Assembly: GCF_009664365.1 (NCBI RefSeq)
Contig: NZ_CP044310.1
Span: 4,653,001 to 4,717,000, forward strand
DNA: 64,000 nt
From: Paenibacillus xylanilyticus
GTDB taxonomy: Bacteria; Bacillota; Bacilli; Paenibacillales; Paenibacillaceae
Direction: 5' to 3'
Shown here: positions 38,101-46,570 of the stretch, piece after piece
Position numbering within the stretch: position 1 is the first letter of the stretch
Layout of the letters: each line of letters starts with the position of its first letter
Program-made: the position numbers and the translations under genes
The notes under the pieces: model-generated
Told to the model about the DNA's origin: nothing
What the model saw: only the letters and a program-made list of their open reading frames with translations
Database searches by the model: none

Positions 38101-39418
38101 CCATAAAGCGATTACCCGGATTCTCCCTGGATATTAGCTTTACGATATCTTCCTGAACGGTATTGGTATCCTGATATTCATCCAGCAGCACTTCATCGAA
38201 ACGCGCTCTATATTCCATTGCTGCATCTGAAGGCATGGAGAGCTCTGGCGTGGAATCCTCATGACGCAAAATGTGAAGGCAATAATGCTCCAGATCGCTA
38301 AAATCAACCTGTCCACGTTCTTGTTTGGCCAGCTTGTAACGTTCGCCGAACTCACTTACAAGTTTGGACAGCTCCTGCATGAGCGGAGCCGCCTGCTCCA
38401 GCTCCTGCCAGAAGGAAAATGCACTCCGGCCAAAGAGCGAGCCTTTCAGATCGGTGACTGCCTTTTTTGCAGCCTCCCGAAGTTCCTTCACTTGTTCCTG
38501 CAGCGCCGGATCGGTTTGATCCTTTTTGCAGGGTTTCAGCTTGCCAAAAGCTGCGGGCTGAAATACTTCAGGCAGTCTCTCCCATGGCATAACCTCCACA
38601 GCAGACAGGAGCTCCTCCACCATGCCCAGATCTTCCTTTAAGGTATCCGCGTACGGTTTTGGCCCTTCCGGCTGCAACGCAATGCCAATCCCCTGACGCA
38701 AGAGCCCCGCTGCACCGCTCAGGGTAAGTGCGGCATCACGTAGAATGCTCTGTACCCATGCTGAATGACCAAGAGCCTCTACACTTTCCACTTGAAATGC
38801 AGACGCCATTTCCGCGAGCCAGTGATCCGGCCAGGAGTGACTGCGCGAGAAATCATACAGGCGCTGCACAAGCCGGTGCATGGCATCATCGTTCCGTTCA
38901 CCGCTGAACCAGTCCACAAGCTCACGGAATGTACTGCCTTCGCCTTCTTCCCCGTATTTATCTTCAAACAGCTCTTCCAGGAGCTCTTGACGCAGCATTT
39001 CGGCTTCATTCTCGTTCAATATCCGAAAAGCCGGATTAAGCGGTATTTGCTGATAGTAACGGCGGATGACTTCCATACAAAATGAATGCAGCGTTGTAAT
39101 TGAAGCTCGCCCAAGCAGCGATAACTGTTTGCGCAAATGCTCTTCCTCAGGCTCTTCCTCGAGTGCACGTTCAAGTGCTTCCCGAATACGCTGCTTCATC
39201 TCAGCAGCAGCCGCCTTCGTAAAGGTAGCCACCAACAATCGGTCCACGCTGAAGCCAAGAGAAGGATCGGCTATTTTACGAATAATCCGTTCGACCAACA
39301 CAGCTGTTTTACCCGACCCCGCTGCTGCTGCAACAAGAATGTCTTCACCACTCTGGGAAATTGCACTCCACTGGTCATCGCTCCAGAAGCTGCCTTCCGG
39401 TTTTGGCATATTCGTCAT
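35156..39418 (-). CDS. addA: ATP-dependent helicase/nuclease subunit AddA
   Basis: 1420 aa, UvrD/RecB type. Walker A is AAAGSGKTAVLVERII near the N-terminus, motif II VLLDEYQDTN; the C-terminal RecB-type nuclease has LTLLDYKTDRV and QLELYGRAI. With AddB it resects double-strand ends and responds to Chi. Somewhat longer than the B. subtilis protein (about 1230 aa), with a Ser/Glu-rich stretch in the middle (about 560-590 and 690-740). ATGA overlap with addB. Confidence 0.96.
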   Translation of the reverse strand: MTNMPKPEGSFWSDDQWSAISQSGEDILVAAAAGSGKTAVLVERIIRKIADPSLGFSVDRLLVATFTKAAAAEMKQRIREALERALEEEPEEEHLRKQLSLLGRASITTLHSFCMEVIRRYYQQIPLNPAFRILNENEAEMLRQELLEELFEDKYGEEGEGSTFRELVDWFSGERNDDAMHRLVQRLYDFSRSHSWPDHWLAEMASAFQVESVEALGHSAWVQSILRDAALTLSGAAGLLRQGIGIALQPEGPKPYADTLKEDLGMVEELLSAVEVMPWERLPEVFQPAAFGKLKPCKKDQTDPALQEQVKELREAAKKAVTDLKGSLFGRSAFSFWQELEQAAPLMQELSKLVSEFGERYKLAKQERGQVDFSDLEHYCLHILRHEDSTPELSMPSDAAMEYRARFDEVLLDEYQDTNTVQEDIVKLISRENPGNRFMVGDVKQSIYRFRLAEPGLFLNKYRQYSSGTQSIEGEGSTLRAGRRIDLARNFRSRAEVVHSVNMLFRQLMNEGVAEIAYDERARLAYGASFPPETEGDEAYTPELLLIDRQGGGPDLGESIDENGDHLASAELESAELETAQLEARAMARRIREIVGDTDQPALNVYDKALKTMRPARYGDIVILLRSALMWAPLMIEEFRQQGIPAGGEQSKGYFQATEVEIMLSLLQIVDNPRQDIPLASVLRSPIVGLNEEDLAQIRLGDKRQSFYDAVVTAAQIEQVTNDDSSAVQMQWPEFWSELEQAKQEAAVTAESSVLEQQSLNEGIEKDGYHDPGEHSAYAGSELKQKLIHFMGQLQQWRLEARQGSLSELIWRIYRETGYLDWVGGLPGGIQRQSNLKALYDRARQYEESTSNRGLFRFLTYVSRLRENGGDLGTVAGSGEQDNAVRIMTIHRSKGLEFPVVFVAGISKMFNQQDLNAPFLMHKELGFGPRFVDRENRVAYPTLANLAIRRRAQFELLAEEMRVLYVALTRPKEKMILVGTVKDAAKKAAAWSQIKDSSELILPDYLLAAGRSYLDWIGPSLIRHPSAAPLRELAGVQDSYAACLMDDESCWSISVMSADWVSRETFVDSKHGEEDELAEARQERMKALQAVKPVILYPATIHGEMDRDLSDEPSRDNVKVDGGATETEWIQNVERRLSWTYPYETATQVAASTSVSELKTMLAIQDHQPLQVMEELERQMEDSEVLEIPPSEHKVSETHHGRADGSNEHSFKLHLRRPKFMEEKQLTGAERGTVYHTLMQHLPLDGTKVDAAIVEQTLARLTTLQILLPHQAEVIEPEHLAQFFQTEPGTELLRADWVKREIPFIYGLPAEHSPADWMQHLSSNAGMQSLDEDGGLQASLENETVLVQGIIDCLYEVDGELTLLDYKTDRVLEHRGGLNELTRNYRFQLELYGRAIEDILGRKVDRKWLYFFDGGHAVEL

Positions 39419-42400
39419 GACGTCTCCCCTCCCTTGTTGTGTGACAGCATGTCCCAGATTTGCTGTTTGCCCGGTTTGGACAACAGATTATATTCATTGC
39501 CTTCAATATTCTCATCAAATTGACAGACAGGTTTAAACGGACAGAATGTGCATGCAACCTCCTGCTGAATGCGGTAAGGCTCTATGGCCACATCCCCATC
39601 CGTAATGCGGGTCCCGATCTCCCGGATATTGCCTCGAACCGATGCGAGCAGCGTGTCCCACTGGTCTGGCGTAGCTACCGCTGCGCTGCTGTAGAAGCTG
39701 CCGTCCGCCTTGAGTGCAACAGGAATGATGGCCGAGTAGCCTTTATCCAGTGTGTTATCCATCTGTGCGATGGCATCACGATCTGCCAAAAGCAAACCCT
39801 TCATTTTGAAGCGTTTCAGCAATTCCTGTCCCGCTTGTTCTGAGCTCATGCCGTTTGCAGATTGCAGCAATGGGTTATGCACATGGAAATACAGTGTTCC
39901 TCCAGGCATTGCCGATTCTCCCAGCCACTCTTCGGCAGCACTAAGCAGTACTTCCAGATACGTAAGCATCTGCAGGGACAGTCCGTAGTACACTTCATGC
40001 AATTTGAGATCCGTCTGGCTTGATTTATAGTCAATAACCCGAAGCAAAAGTCCATTTTCTCCCTCGGCCACATCAACCCGGTCAATCCGGCCCACAATCT
40101 CCATCACACACCCGTTCTCCAGTTCGAAACGAAGCGGCGGCAAGGGTTTGCCAGGCCCAAAGTCCAGCTCCAGACCGATAGGTTCAAAACTCCCCCGTCT
40201 GGATTGCTCACCCAAAATGACCGAAGCCCGGCTTACAATATCCTTCAGTTTGCGGAAAATGTAGCCGTAACGCTTCGTGCTCAGCAGAATCTCGCCCTGA
40301 AGCTGAGGGGCAATCTGATCTACCGTTTGCTCCGCTTCCTTGCGGCATTGTTCCGGAGAGAGGCTGCCCCAGCTGCGGTTCTCTTCACGCAGTCGTATCG
40401 CCAGCTGACTCAGCGCAGCATGGAACAGCTGCCCAATGTCCGGAGCTTGAAGACGATATAGCTGACGCTCTTTCAATCGCAGCCCGTGCGAGGCAAAATG
40501 GGAGAATGGACATGCCACGAATCGCTCCATTCGCGAAACACTTGTCCGCACCTCCGTGCCATACAATCGGCGGCTTGTCGAAGTACGAAGAGGCAATGCC
40601 CGATTGCGATAAAAGATGGAGCCCAGCAATCGTTCCAGCTGAGGTCTGAGGCTCTCATTGGAGCAGTGCCAGTTGTAGACCGACCACCAGAGTTCAGGAA
40701 TCTCTTCACCCCTGCGCCATCTGCGGAGCTGCCCAATCAGAACGGACAGACTCTGCTCTGGATGAATAACGTAAGGCCAATGAGCTTCTTCCAAACCCGT
40801 TACTGGCGGCTGTGCAAGAAGTGGCACTTCATTCAATCCGAACATCTTGCGTACATGTCTCACAATTTCCGAAGGCAAAAGCGTTTTGCCCTCATCATCA
40901 GCCACAGGGTAACTCAACCACAACTGCTTACTTGCAGCAGTCAAGGCGGTATAGATCAGGAAACGCTCGTCCAGCATTTGTCTTGTTGTTCCAGGTCCGA
41001 GACCGAGACCTCTCTCGGTCAGCAGCTCCCGCTCCTGCTCCGTTAACACGCCATCTTCCTGCGGCACAGCCGGCAGTTCACCATCAACGGCTCCCAGAAT
41101 GAATACATATTGGATATCCTGCAGCCGCGTCCGGTCCATGGAACCGACCAGCACCTGATCCAGCGCCGGCGGAACAAGTCCTAGCTTCAGCTCAGTTAAC
41201 CCCGTCTCCATCAGGCCTGCAAACAGATCGATGTCCAGTCGTTCGGCTCCCATCATATCCACCATCTGGTCCAGCAGATCCAGGACAGCTCCCCACATCT
41301 GACGATGTTCCCGCGAACGCTCCGGGTCGCCCTGAGCGGTTGCCTCAGCCGACATCATTTCGAGTTTCCAGGGAATTTCTGCGTCTTCCAGCAGTCCATA
41401 TAGTGCAGCACACTGTTCTCTTGCCGTCTTGGCCTTGATCATGCGCTTCTCAAACACAGCCATCGGATCCGTAATGACCGTTCGGCATTTTTCCATCAGC
41501 GACAGCATTTGTTCCCGCCCTCGGCTTCGAGCGTCCTGTCCATTGTCTTCCAGAGACAGACTCGGGACGTATTTCCAAGGCTTGCCGTCGGTCCAGCGGT
41601 ATCCGTGAATTCCACACGCGAGTATATAATTTTCGAGCTGGTCCATATCTTCACGAGTGATGGAACCATCACGAGGAAGCAGCAGATCCGTTTTGACACA
41701 GCGAAATACATCTTCGTAACGCCAGCGGCGACGAACAACATCAATTGCAGAACGAATGAATTCGGACAGCGGATGATGAAGCTCACTTCTTCTGCGATCC
41801 AGGAAAACGGGCACGTCATAGTCCCTGAATAGGGGCTCGGCAATATCGGCATAGGCATCCAGCTGACGAACGAGTACGGCCATGTTCCGATAACGCACGC
41901 CTTCCTCCTGAGCCAACCTGCGCATTTCCCGCAGTGCACCTTCCATCTCAGCCCTGCGATTTTCGGCTGCGTATAACTTCACGCCCGCATCGCGGCCATC
42001 ACTTCTCCAACGAATGCGTCGGTCGAACCCAGACTCCAGATGAGCCAGACCAGGGCTGTGCTCATATCTTGGCAAAACATCCGGCTGCAGCACCATCGTT
42101 TCGCTCATGACTCCCAGATCCTCAGCCATACCCTTGAGCCGCGCATATGCGCTCGCTGTTGGATGGAACAGATCCAATTCGCTAGGCAGTGCCCCGTGAT
42201 CATATGGCCGATCCAGGGTCAACGTAATGGTTACTGAAGAGGACTGAAGCATCAGTCTTCCAATTACGCTCATTTCCTGTGGTGTAAAGCCCTGAAAACC
42301 GTCAATCCAGATTTGTGCATCCTGAAGAAGCTCACTCTCTGCCAAACGTTCGTTCAGTTCTGTCAGCGTGTCTTCATCATCGATGTAGAGTTCCGTCAGT

Positions 42401-42918
42401 TCCTGTTCATAATCTCGATATATAAGAAGCAAATCATGTAACTTGTCACCCAGGATCGGTGCTGAAGAAGACGTATTCCAATTAGAAAGGCCTTCTTCCA
42501 ACAAGCCGGGATCTAGTTCATAACGCTTAAACTCACTGTACAAATCATTTAAATGCCCTATAAAGCCCAATTGATTGCCCGAAGCGCCAAAAAGCTTCAG
42601 CTCTTCCTTGCGCCGCTGAAGTACTTTATAAAGCAGCATCTTTTTCCCTTCGGCTCCGATTGGAATCCGCGCAGAACCACCCGCTTCCTGCATGATACGA
42701 TAGGCTAATCGGCGAAAACCCAATACTTCTGCACGCATAGTGCCTTTGATCGCGCCAGAAGAAACCAGAGCCTGCTCGGTGCGAAACGAGCTTTGTTCCG
42801 GAACCAACCATATGAGTGGTTTGCCTTGAGGTTCCTTTTGAAGCAAAGACGTAATTTCCCGGGTAATCAGCGTCGTCTTGCCGCTGCCTGCCCGGCCAAT
42901 AATAAAGCTTACAGACAT
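39415..42918 (-). CDS. addB: ATP-dependent helicase/nuclease subunit AddB
   Basis: 1167 aa. N-terminal Walker A IGRAGSGKTTLITREI; C-terminal nuclease motif LRVIDYKSSQTD. The iron-sulfur Cys residues are visible: one in FVACPFSHFA and three in CTFCPFKPVC near the C-terminus. It forms the AddAB heterodimer for recombination repair. A GGAGG ribosome binding site precedes ATG. Confidence 0.96.
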   Translation of the reverse strand: MSVSFIIGRAGSGKTTLITREITSLLQKEPQGKPLIWLVPEQSSFRTEQALVSSGAIKGTMRAEVLGFRRLAYRIMQEAGGSARIPIGAEGKKMLLYKVLQRRKEELKLFGASGNQLGFIGHLNDLYSEFKRYELDPGLLEEGLSNWNTSSSAPILGDKLHDLLLIYRDYEQELTELYIDDEDTLTELNERLAESELLQDAQIWIDGFQGFTPQEMSVIGRLMLQSSSVTITLTLDRPYDHGALPSELDLFHPTASAYARLKGMAEDLGVMSETMVLQPDVLPRYEHSPGLAHLESGFDRRIRWRSDGRDAGVKLYAAENRRAEMEGALREMRRLAQEEGVRYRNMAVLVRQLDAYADIAEPLFRDYDVPVFLDRRRSELHHPLSEFIRSAIDVVRRRWRYEDVFRCVKTDLLLPRDGSITREDMDQLENYILACGIHGYRWTDGKPWKYVPSLSLEDNGQDARSRGREQMLSLMEKCRTVITDPMAVFEKRMIKAKTAREQCAALYGLLEDAEIPWKLEMMSAEATAQGDPERSREHRQMWGAVLDLLDQMVDMMGAERLDIDLFAGLMETGLTELKLGLVPPALDQVLVGSMDRTRLQDIQYVFILGAVDGELPAVPQEDGVLTEQERELLTERGLGLGPGTTRQMLDERFLIYTALTAASKQLWLSYPVADDEGKTLLPSEIVRHVRKMFGLNEVPLLAQPPVTGLEEAHWPYVIHPEQSLSVLIGQLRRWRRGEEIPELWWSVYNWHCSNESLRPQLERLLGSIFYRNRALPLRTSTSRRLYGTEVRTSVSRMERFVACPFSHFASHGLRLKERQLYRLQAPDIGQLFHAALSQLAIRLREENRSWGSLSPEQCRKEAEQTVDQIAPQLQGEILLSTKRYGYIFRKLKDIVSRASVILGEQSRRGSFEPIGLELDFGPGKPLPPLRFELENGCVMEIVGRIDRVDVAEGENGLLLRVIDYKSSQTDLKLHEVYYGLSLQMLTYLEVLLSAAEEWLGESAMPGGTLYFHVHNPLLQSANGMSSEQAGQELLKRFKMKGLLLADRDAIAQMDNTLDKGYSAIIPVALKADGSFYSSAAVATPDQWDTLLASVRGNIREIGTRITDGDVAIEPYRIQQEVACTFCPFKPVCQFDENIEGNEYNLLSKPGKQQIWDMLSHNKGGETS

Positions 42919-43033
42919 GTCTAATCCTCCAAACCATCACGAACAAGATTTTAATTCCCAGTATAACATATCTGACCTGGTTCGGAACATACGTTTGCCA
43001 CAATCCGGTAATGGCAAATGATTTCCTGTAACA

Positions 43034-43073
43034 CAAAACAAGCCCACAGCTTATTACACCGTGGACTTGTTTC
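43034..43073 (-). terminator. Terminator after the RlmI-like gene
   Basis: AACAAGTCCACGG and CTGTGGGCTTGTT hairpin, followed by TTTG on the minus strand. It separates it from addB. Confidence 0.75.
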
Positions 43074-43101
43074 TTAACGTAACTTTTAACAAGATGACAG
43101 A

Positions 43102-44481
43102 TCAGTTTGTTTTGCTGCGCACTTCAAAAATGGCAAATTTCAAGTAATGCCCTTCATCTACACCCAAAATTTGCGGGTGGTCCTTGCCGGCAGCTTTCCA
43201 TTCAATTAGGCGCAATACCTTGCCCGCATCTTCAGCAGCATCCGCAATCGTTTCCAGGAAAAGATCCGGACGCATATGATATGAACAGCTCGCTGTGACC
43301 AAATACCCACCTTCATTCACAAGCTTCATGCCATGCAGGTTAATATCCTTGTATCCACGGCAGGCGCCTTTGACTGCTGATTTGGTTTTGGCAAAGGCAG
43401 GTGGGTCAAGAATGACCACATCAAATGTTTTCCCGCCGCCAGCTGCAAGCGCTTTGGAGGTATCCACTTTCTGTTCGGCTGCCCGTGCACGTACGGAACG
43501 CTCTTCTACTCCCTTGACCTGTTCACGTAAATACTGGAAGGCATCAGCGACAACAAATTCTACCCGATCCGTAAAACCATTCAATTCTACGTTGGTGCGG
43601 GCACTTTCAATCGCATGCTCGGAAATATCTAGGCATGTGACTTTTTTGGCACCATATTTGCAAGCGTTCAACGTGAAGCTGCCCGTGTGTGAGAAACACT
43701 CCAGAACAGTAGCCCCATCCCAATAGGGGAAGGTTACCACTTTACCGCTTTTATTTACAGGCAGCAGCTGATGGCTTCCCTCTTGCTCCACTTCCTGCAC
43801 CGTAATTCCGCTTTTATAACCCCAGCCCTTCATAAGCGGTTCAATTGCCGCCCGATTCTCACGCTGGTCGAAGAAGTAGCCTGTTTTCTGGCCTTCCACG
43901 ATATCCACTTTAATAAGCAAGCCATTCTCGGTTACCGTAACATGACGTGGACACTCCCCGTACAGCGGTCCTTTGGTCTGCTCCAGTCCTTCCAGCTCAC
44001 GAATCGGCACATCACTGCGCTCATAGATTCCCTCTGGCTGCATTACTTCGATCAGAGCCTGTACGATGGCTTCACGGCAGCGATCCATTCCCAAGGTAAG
44101 CAGCTGCACAACGAGAACACTTCCAAAACGGTCCACGATCAGGCCAGGCAGAAAATCAGCCTCTCCGTATACGAGACGATACGCCTCTCCATCCTGGATA
44201 AAACGTTCCCGGTGACGCAGGCAGTCGCTGAAGCGAGCGGCAAAAAAGGCGGTGTCCATCTGCTCAAACTCCAGCGGTTGATATGAAACGACTCTCACTG
44301 TAATCTGTGAAGCCGGATTATAGTATCCTGTCGCCAGATAACGACCTTGATGATTCAATACGTTGACCAGATCTCCCGGTTCGGGGTTACCGTTAACCGA
44401 GGCAATTTCGTTGTTGTATATCCATGGATGTGCATGTTCAAGCCGCTTTTTGCGACTGCGTTCCAGTGTAACCGATGGCAA
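43102..44481 (-). CDS. RlmI-like rRNA (cytosine-C5-)methyltransferase with PUA domain
   Basis: 459 aa; the start is a TTG at 44481 with GGAAGTGG upstream. A PUA domain (about 1-75) is followed by a class I SAM methyltransferase: VLECFSHTGSFTLNAC (motif I), LDISEHAIESA, and ILDPPAFAKTK; TASCSYHM carries the catalytic-type Cys. It likely methylates a cytosine of 23S rRNA as RlmI does. A 30-residue Lys/Ala-rich insertion (about 313-335) precedes the DPP motif. Confidence 0.85.
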   Translation of the reverse strand: MPSVTLERSRKKRLEHAHPWIYNNEIASVNGNPEPGDLVNVLNHQGRYLATGYYNPASQITVRVVSYQPLEFEQMDTAFFAARFSDCLRHRERFIQDGEAYRLVYGEADFLPGLIVDRFGSVLVVQLLTLGMDRCREAIVQALIEVMQPEGIYERSDVPIRELEGLEQTKGPLYGECPRHVTVTENGLLIKVDIVEGQKTGYFFDQRENRAAIEPLMKGWGYKSGITVQEVEQEGSHQLLPVNKSGKVVTFPYWDGATVLECFSHTGSFTLNACKYGAKKVTCLDISEHAIESARTNVELNGFTDRVEFVVADAFQYLREQVKGVEERSVRARAAEQKVDTSKALAAGGGKTFDVVILDPPAFAKTKSAVKGACRGYKDINLHGMKLVNEGGYLVTASCSYHMRPDLFLETIADAAEDAGKVLRLIEWKAAGKDHPQILGVDEGHYLKFAIFEVRSKTN

Positions 44482-44556
44482 GGTAAATCCACTTCCTTTG
44501 TATTAGTTATTTGAAAAGATAGGTTTAGTGCAAAGGGAGACCGCTGCGGGGACGGA

Positions 44557-44663
44557 TTGGTCTTCCGATCGCTGTTATCCCTGGATTTTTTTGATTCCCT
44601 TCTTACAAAGGGAAAACCAGGGATAAACGCGAACGCTTCGCTTCTTCTGATTCAATTCCGTCC
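44557..44663. repeat. 107-bp intergenic repeat, copy 1
   Basis: From TTGGTCTTCCGATCGC to AATTCCGTCC. It contains a long hairpin (TTATCCCTGG with CCAGGGATAA around TCCCTTCTTACAAAGGGA). The same 107 bp occur again at 44775-44881. The 487-bp gap 44482-44968 is otherwise without a gene. Confidence 0.85.
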
Positions 44664-44774
44664 CCTCCGCTCCGTTTGCACGAATCACCGTATCTTTTGA
44701 ATGGTGGGGTGAGTAGGTTATGAAACAACCCTAATTACAGAAATTGTGAAGAGCATGTTGCCGCTACAGGGCGG

Positions 44775-44881
44775 TTGGTCTTCCGATCGCTGTTATCCCT
44801 GGATTTTTTTGATTCCCTTTTTACAAAGGGAAAATCCAGAGATAAACGCGAACGCTCGCTTCCTCTGATCCAATTCCGTCC
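44775..44881. repeat. 107-bp intergenic repeat, copy 2
   Basis: Same orientation and same length as copy 1, with about ten differences. The stem is kept: TCCCTGGATTTT pairs with AAAATCCAGAGA. Both ends are preserved, so the unit looks like a discrete element rather than a chance duplication. Confidence 0.85.
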
Positions 44882-44968
44882 GCACCAATTGTCTCCTGCT
44901 GTCATGGTTGTCCTCTCTTATTCATAAGATGAGATAACGACTAGGCACGGAAGGAATGATGGAACGAG

Positions 44969-45970
44969 ATGTTCAGAGATGTTGTGCTGCCGCTCATATA
45001 TGGACTAATTATTTTTTTTGGTGGAATGAAACTGATGGAAACGGCCTTACAGCGAATGGCTGGGCCAATGCTGGCCGGGTGGCTTAACCGAGCTACCTCT
45101 GCTCCATGGAAAGGCATGGCTTTCAGTGCAGGAGCCACCGCAATATTACAGAGCAGTACCGCCGTTACGGTGCTCACCATTGGTCTCGCGAATGCAAGAT
45201 TAATTACCTACGGTCGCACACTAGGCATTATTCTGGGCACGAACATTGGTACATGCCTGACAACCGAGTTGATTGGGTTACAGATTGGACGTGCTGCCCT
45301 GCCCTTGCTAGTCATTTCTCTTACAGGTTGGGCTGTCTTTGTTGTTCTTAGTGAGCGCAATCAAGCTGCCCCCGAACACACTCGAAGATTCCTAATGAAC
45401 TCACAATATAGCTTTCTTGCAGCTGCCGGTTTTGCTCTCGTGATGACCGGCATTCAAGTCATGCAATCCATCGCCGTCCCCCTGCGCAGCATGGGCGTAT
45501 TTCAGTGGTTTTTGGATCGCTCGGCCGACAGTCTGTGGTGGGGATTTCTGGCTGGTGCCTGCCTTACGGCTCTCATTCATAGCAGTGCAGCTGTCATCAG
45601 CGTGGCGATTACGCTGGCGGCTACAGGTGTGCTGCCTGTGGAGATCGGTATTGCCATCGTGATCGGGTCCAATGTCGGGACTTGTGTCACAGCTGTGATT
45701 GCAGCCGCCGGAGGAGCTTCCGCAGGCAAATTCGTTGCAGCCTCCCATGTTGTATTGAACATTGCGGGAGCATTGCTTTTTATGCCGCTGATCGGGTTGC
45801 TGCATGCAGCTTCAGCCTGGCTGTCAGCGGACTACGGGGCACAGATTGCGCATGCCCAGACCCTGTTTAACATCATCAGCTCACTGCTTGCATTGCCCCT
45901 ATGCTATCTGCCCATCTGGCACAAAAAACCACCGGCTCACGCCCCAACAGCGAAATCGCCCGCGGCTTGA
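44969..45970 (+). CDS. Na/Pi-cotransporter family membrane protein
   Basis: 333 aa with about eight membrane segments. Two PNaS repeats carry ILQSSTAVTVLTIGL (about 53-67) and LIHSSAAVISVAITLA (about 208-223), the QSS/HSS motifs of sodium-dependent phosphate symporters (YjbB/NptA type). There is no long cytosolic PhoU-like tail. Presumed Na+-driven transport of phosphate across the membrane; direction not known. It is the only plus-strand gene in this part and faces the Nudix gene. Confidence 0.9.
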   Translation: MFRDVVLPLIYGLIIFFGGMKLMETALQRMAGPMLAGWLNRATSAPWKGMAFSAGATAILQSSTAVTVLTIGLANARLITYGRTLGIILGTNIGTCLTTELIGLQIGRAALPLLVISLTGWAVFVVLSERNQAAPEHTRRFLMNSQYSFLAAAGFALVMTGIQVMQSIAVPLRSMGVFQWFLDRSADSLWWGFLAGACLTALIHSSAAVISVAITLAATGVLPVEIGIAIVIGSNVGTCVTAVIAAAGGASAGKFVAASHVVLNIAGALLFMPLIGLLHAASAWLSADYGAQIAHAQTLFNIISSLLALPLCYLPIWHKKPPAHAPTAKSPAA

Positions 45971-46023
45971 TGCTCGGCTCCTCTATTTGATAAGGAACCA
46001 GGCATTGCTGTATTCGGCCATTA

Positions 46024-46458
46024 TTACACGTTAATGCCCAGCTTGTTCAGTGCCACCCGCAAAATGTTATCGTTGTTGTCGTAACCGTTCTGCTGCTGTC
46101 TTGACCAGGCTTCTTCTGGTGCGTACCAATCGACTCCCTTGATCTCTTCGATCTGCGGCTGCAGGTCTCCACTTTCTGCTTCAACCAGATAATAGTGAAC
46201 TTCCTTGTCTACCGGACCAAACTCAGCATGCTGATATGTGTAGGCAATGATATCGACAGGCTCCACAATTCGGCCGACCATGCCTGTCTCTTCCAAAATC
46301 TCGCGCAAGGCAGTTTCCTCTACCGTTTCTCCAGCTTCCATCTTGCCTTTGGCAAGTGTTGTTTTACCATAACGATCCACAATAAGCTGAATCTGAAGAC
46401 TGCCGTCTTCCTCGTTACGATAGACTACACCGCCTGCGGATATTTCCTTTTTGTTCAT
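46024..46458 (-). CDS. Nudix hydrolase
   Basis: 144 aa with a complete Nudix box GKMEAGETVEETALREILEETGM (residues about 37-59, read in part as REILEETGM). The N-terminal KEISAGGVVYRNEEDG is typical. The substrate is a nucleoside diphosphate derivative that cannot be named. GGGGG ribosome binding site. Confidence 0.92.
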   Translation of the reverse strand: MNKKEISAGGVVYRNEEDGSLQIQLIVDRYGKTTLAKGKMEAGETVEETALREILEETGMVGRIVEPVDIIAYTYQHAEFGPVDKEVHYYLVEAESGDLQPQIEEIKGVDWYAPEEAWSRQQQNGYDNNDNILRVALNKLGINV

Positions 46459-46497
46459 TCTGATTTCCCCCGTTCACAGTTATGTCTTGCCTTTAGT

Positions 46498-46558
46498 TGA
46501 AAAACAAGGACCTCATCTCCCCGGGTACGCTCCCCAAGGAAATGAAATCCTTGTTTTA
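46498..46558 (-). terminator. Terminator after mtaB
   Basis: AAAACAAGGA (46557-46548) and TCCTTGTTTT (46510-46501) frame a longer inner hairpin; the right arm ends in a T-run. It ends the mtaB transcript before the Nudix gene. Confidence 0.8.
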
Positions 46559-46570
46559 CTGACGCCTCGA

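Noticed and set aside
44557..44881. CRISPR-like repeats
   Set aside because: Only two long units with an internal hairpin, no short regular repeat-spacer pattern, and no cas genes.
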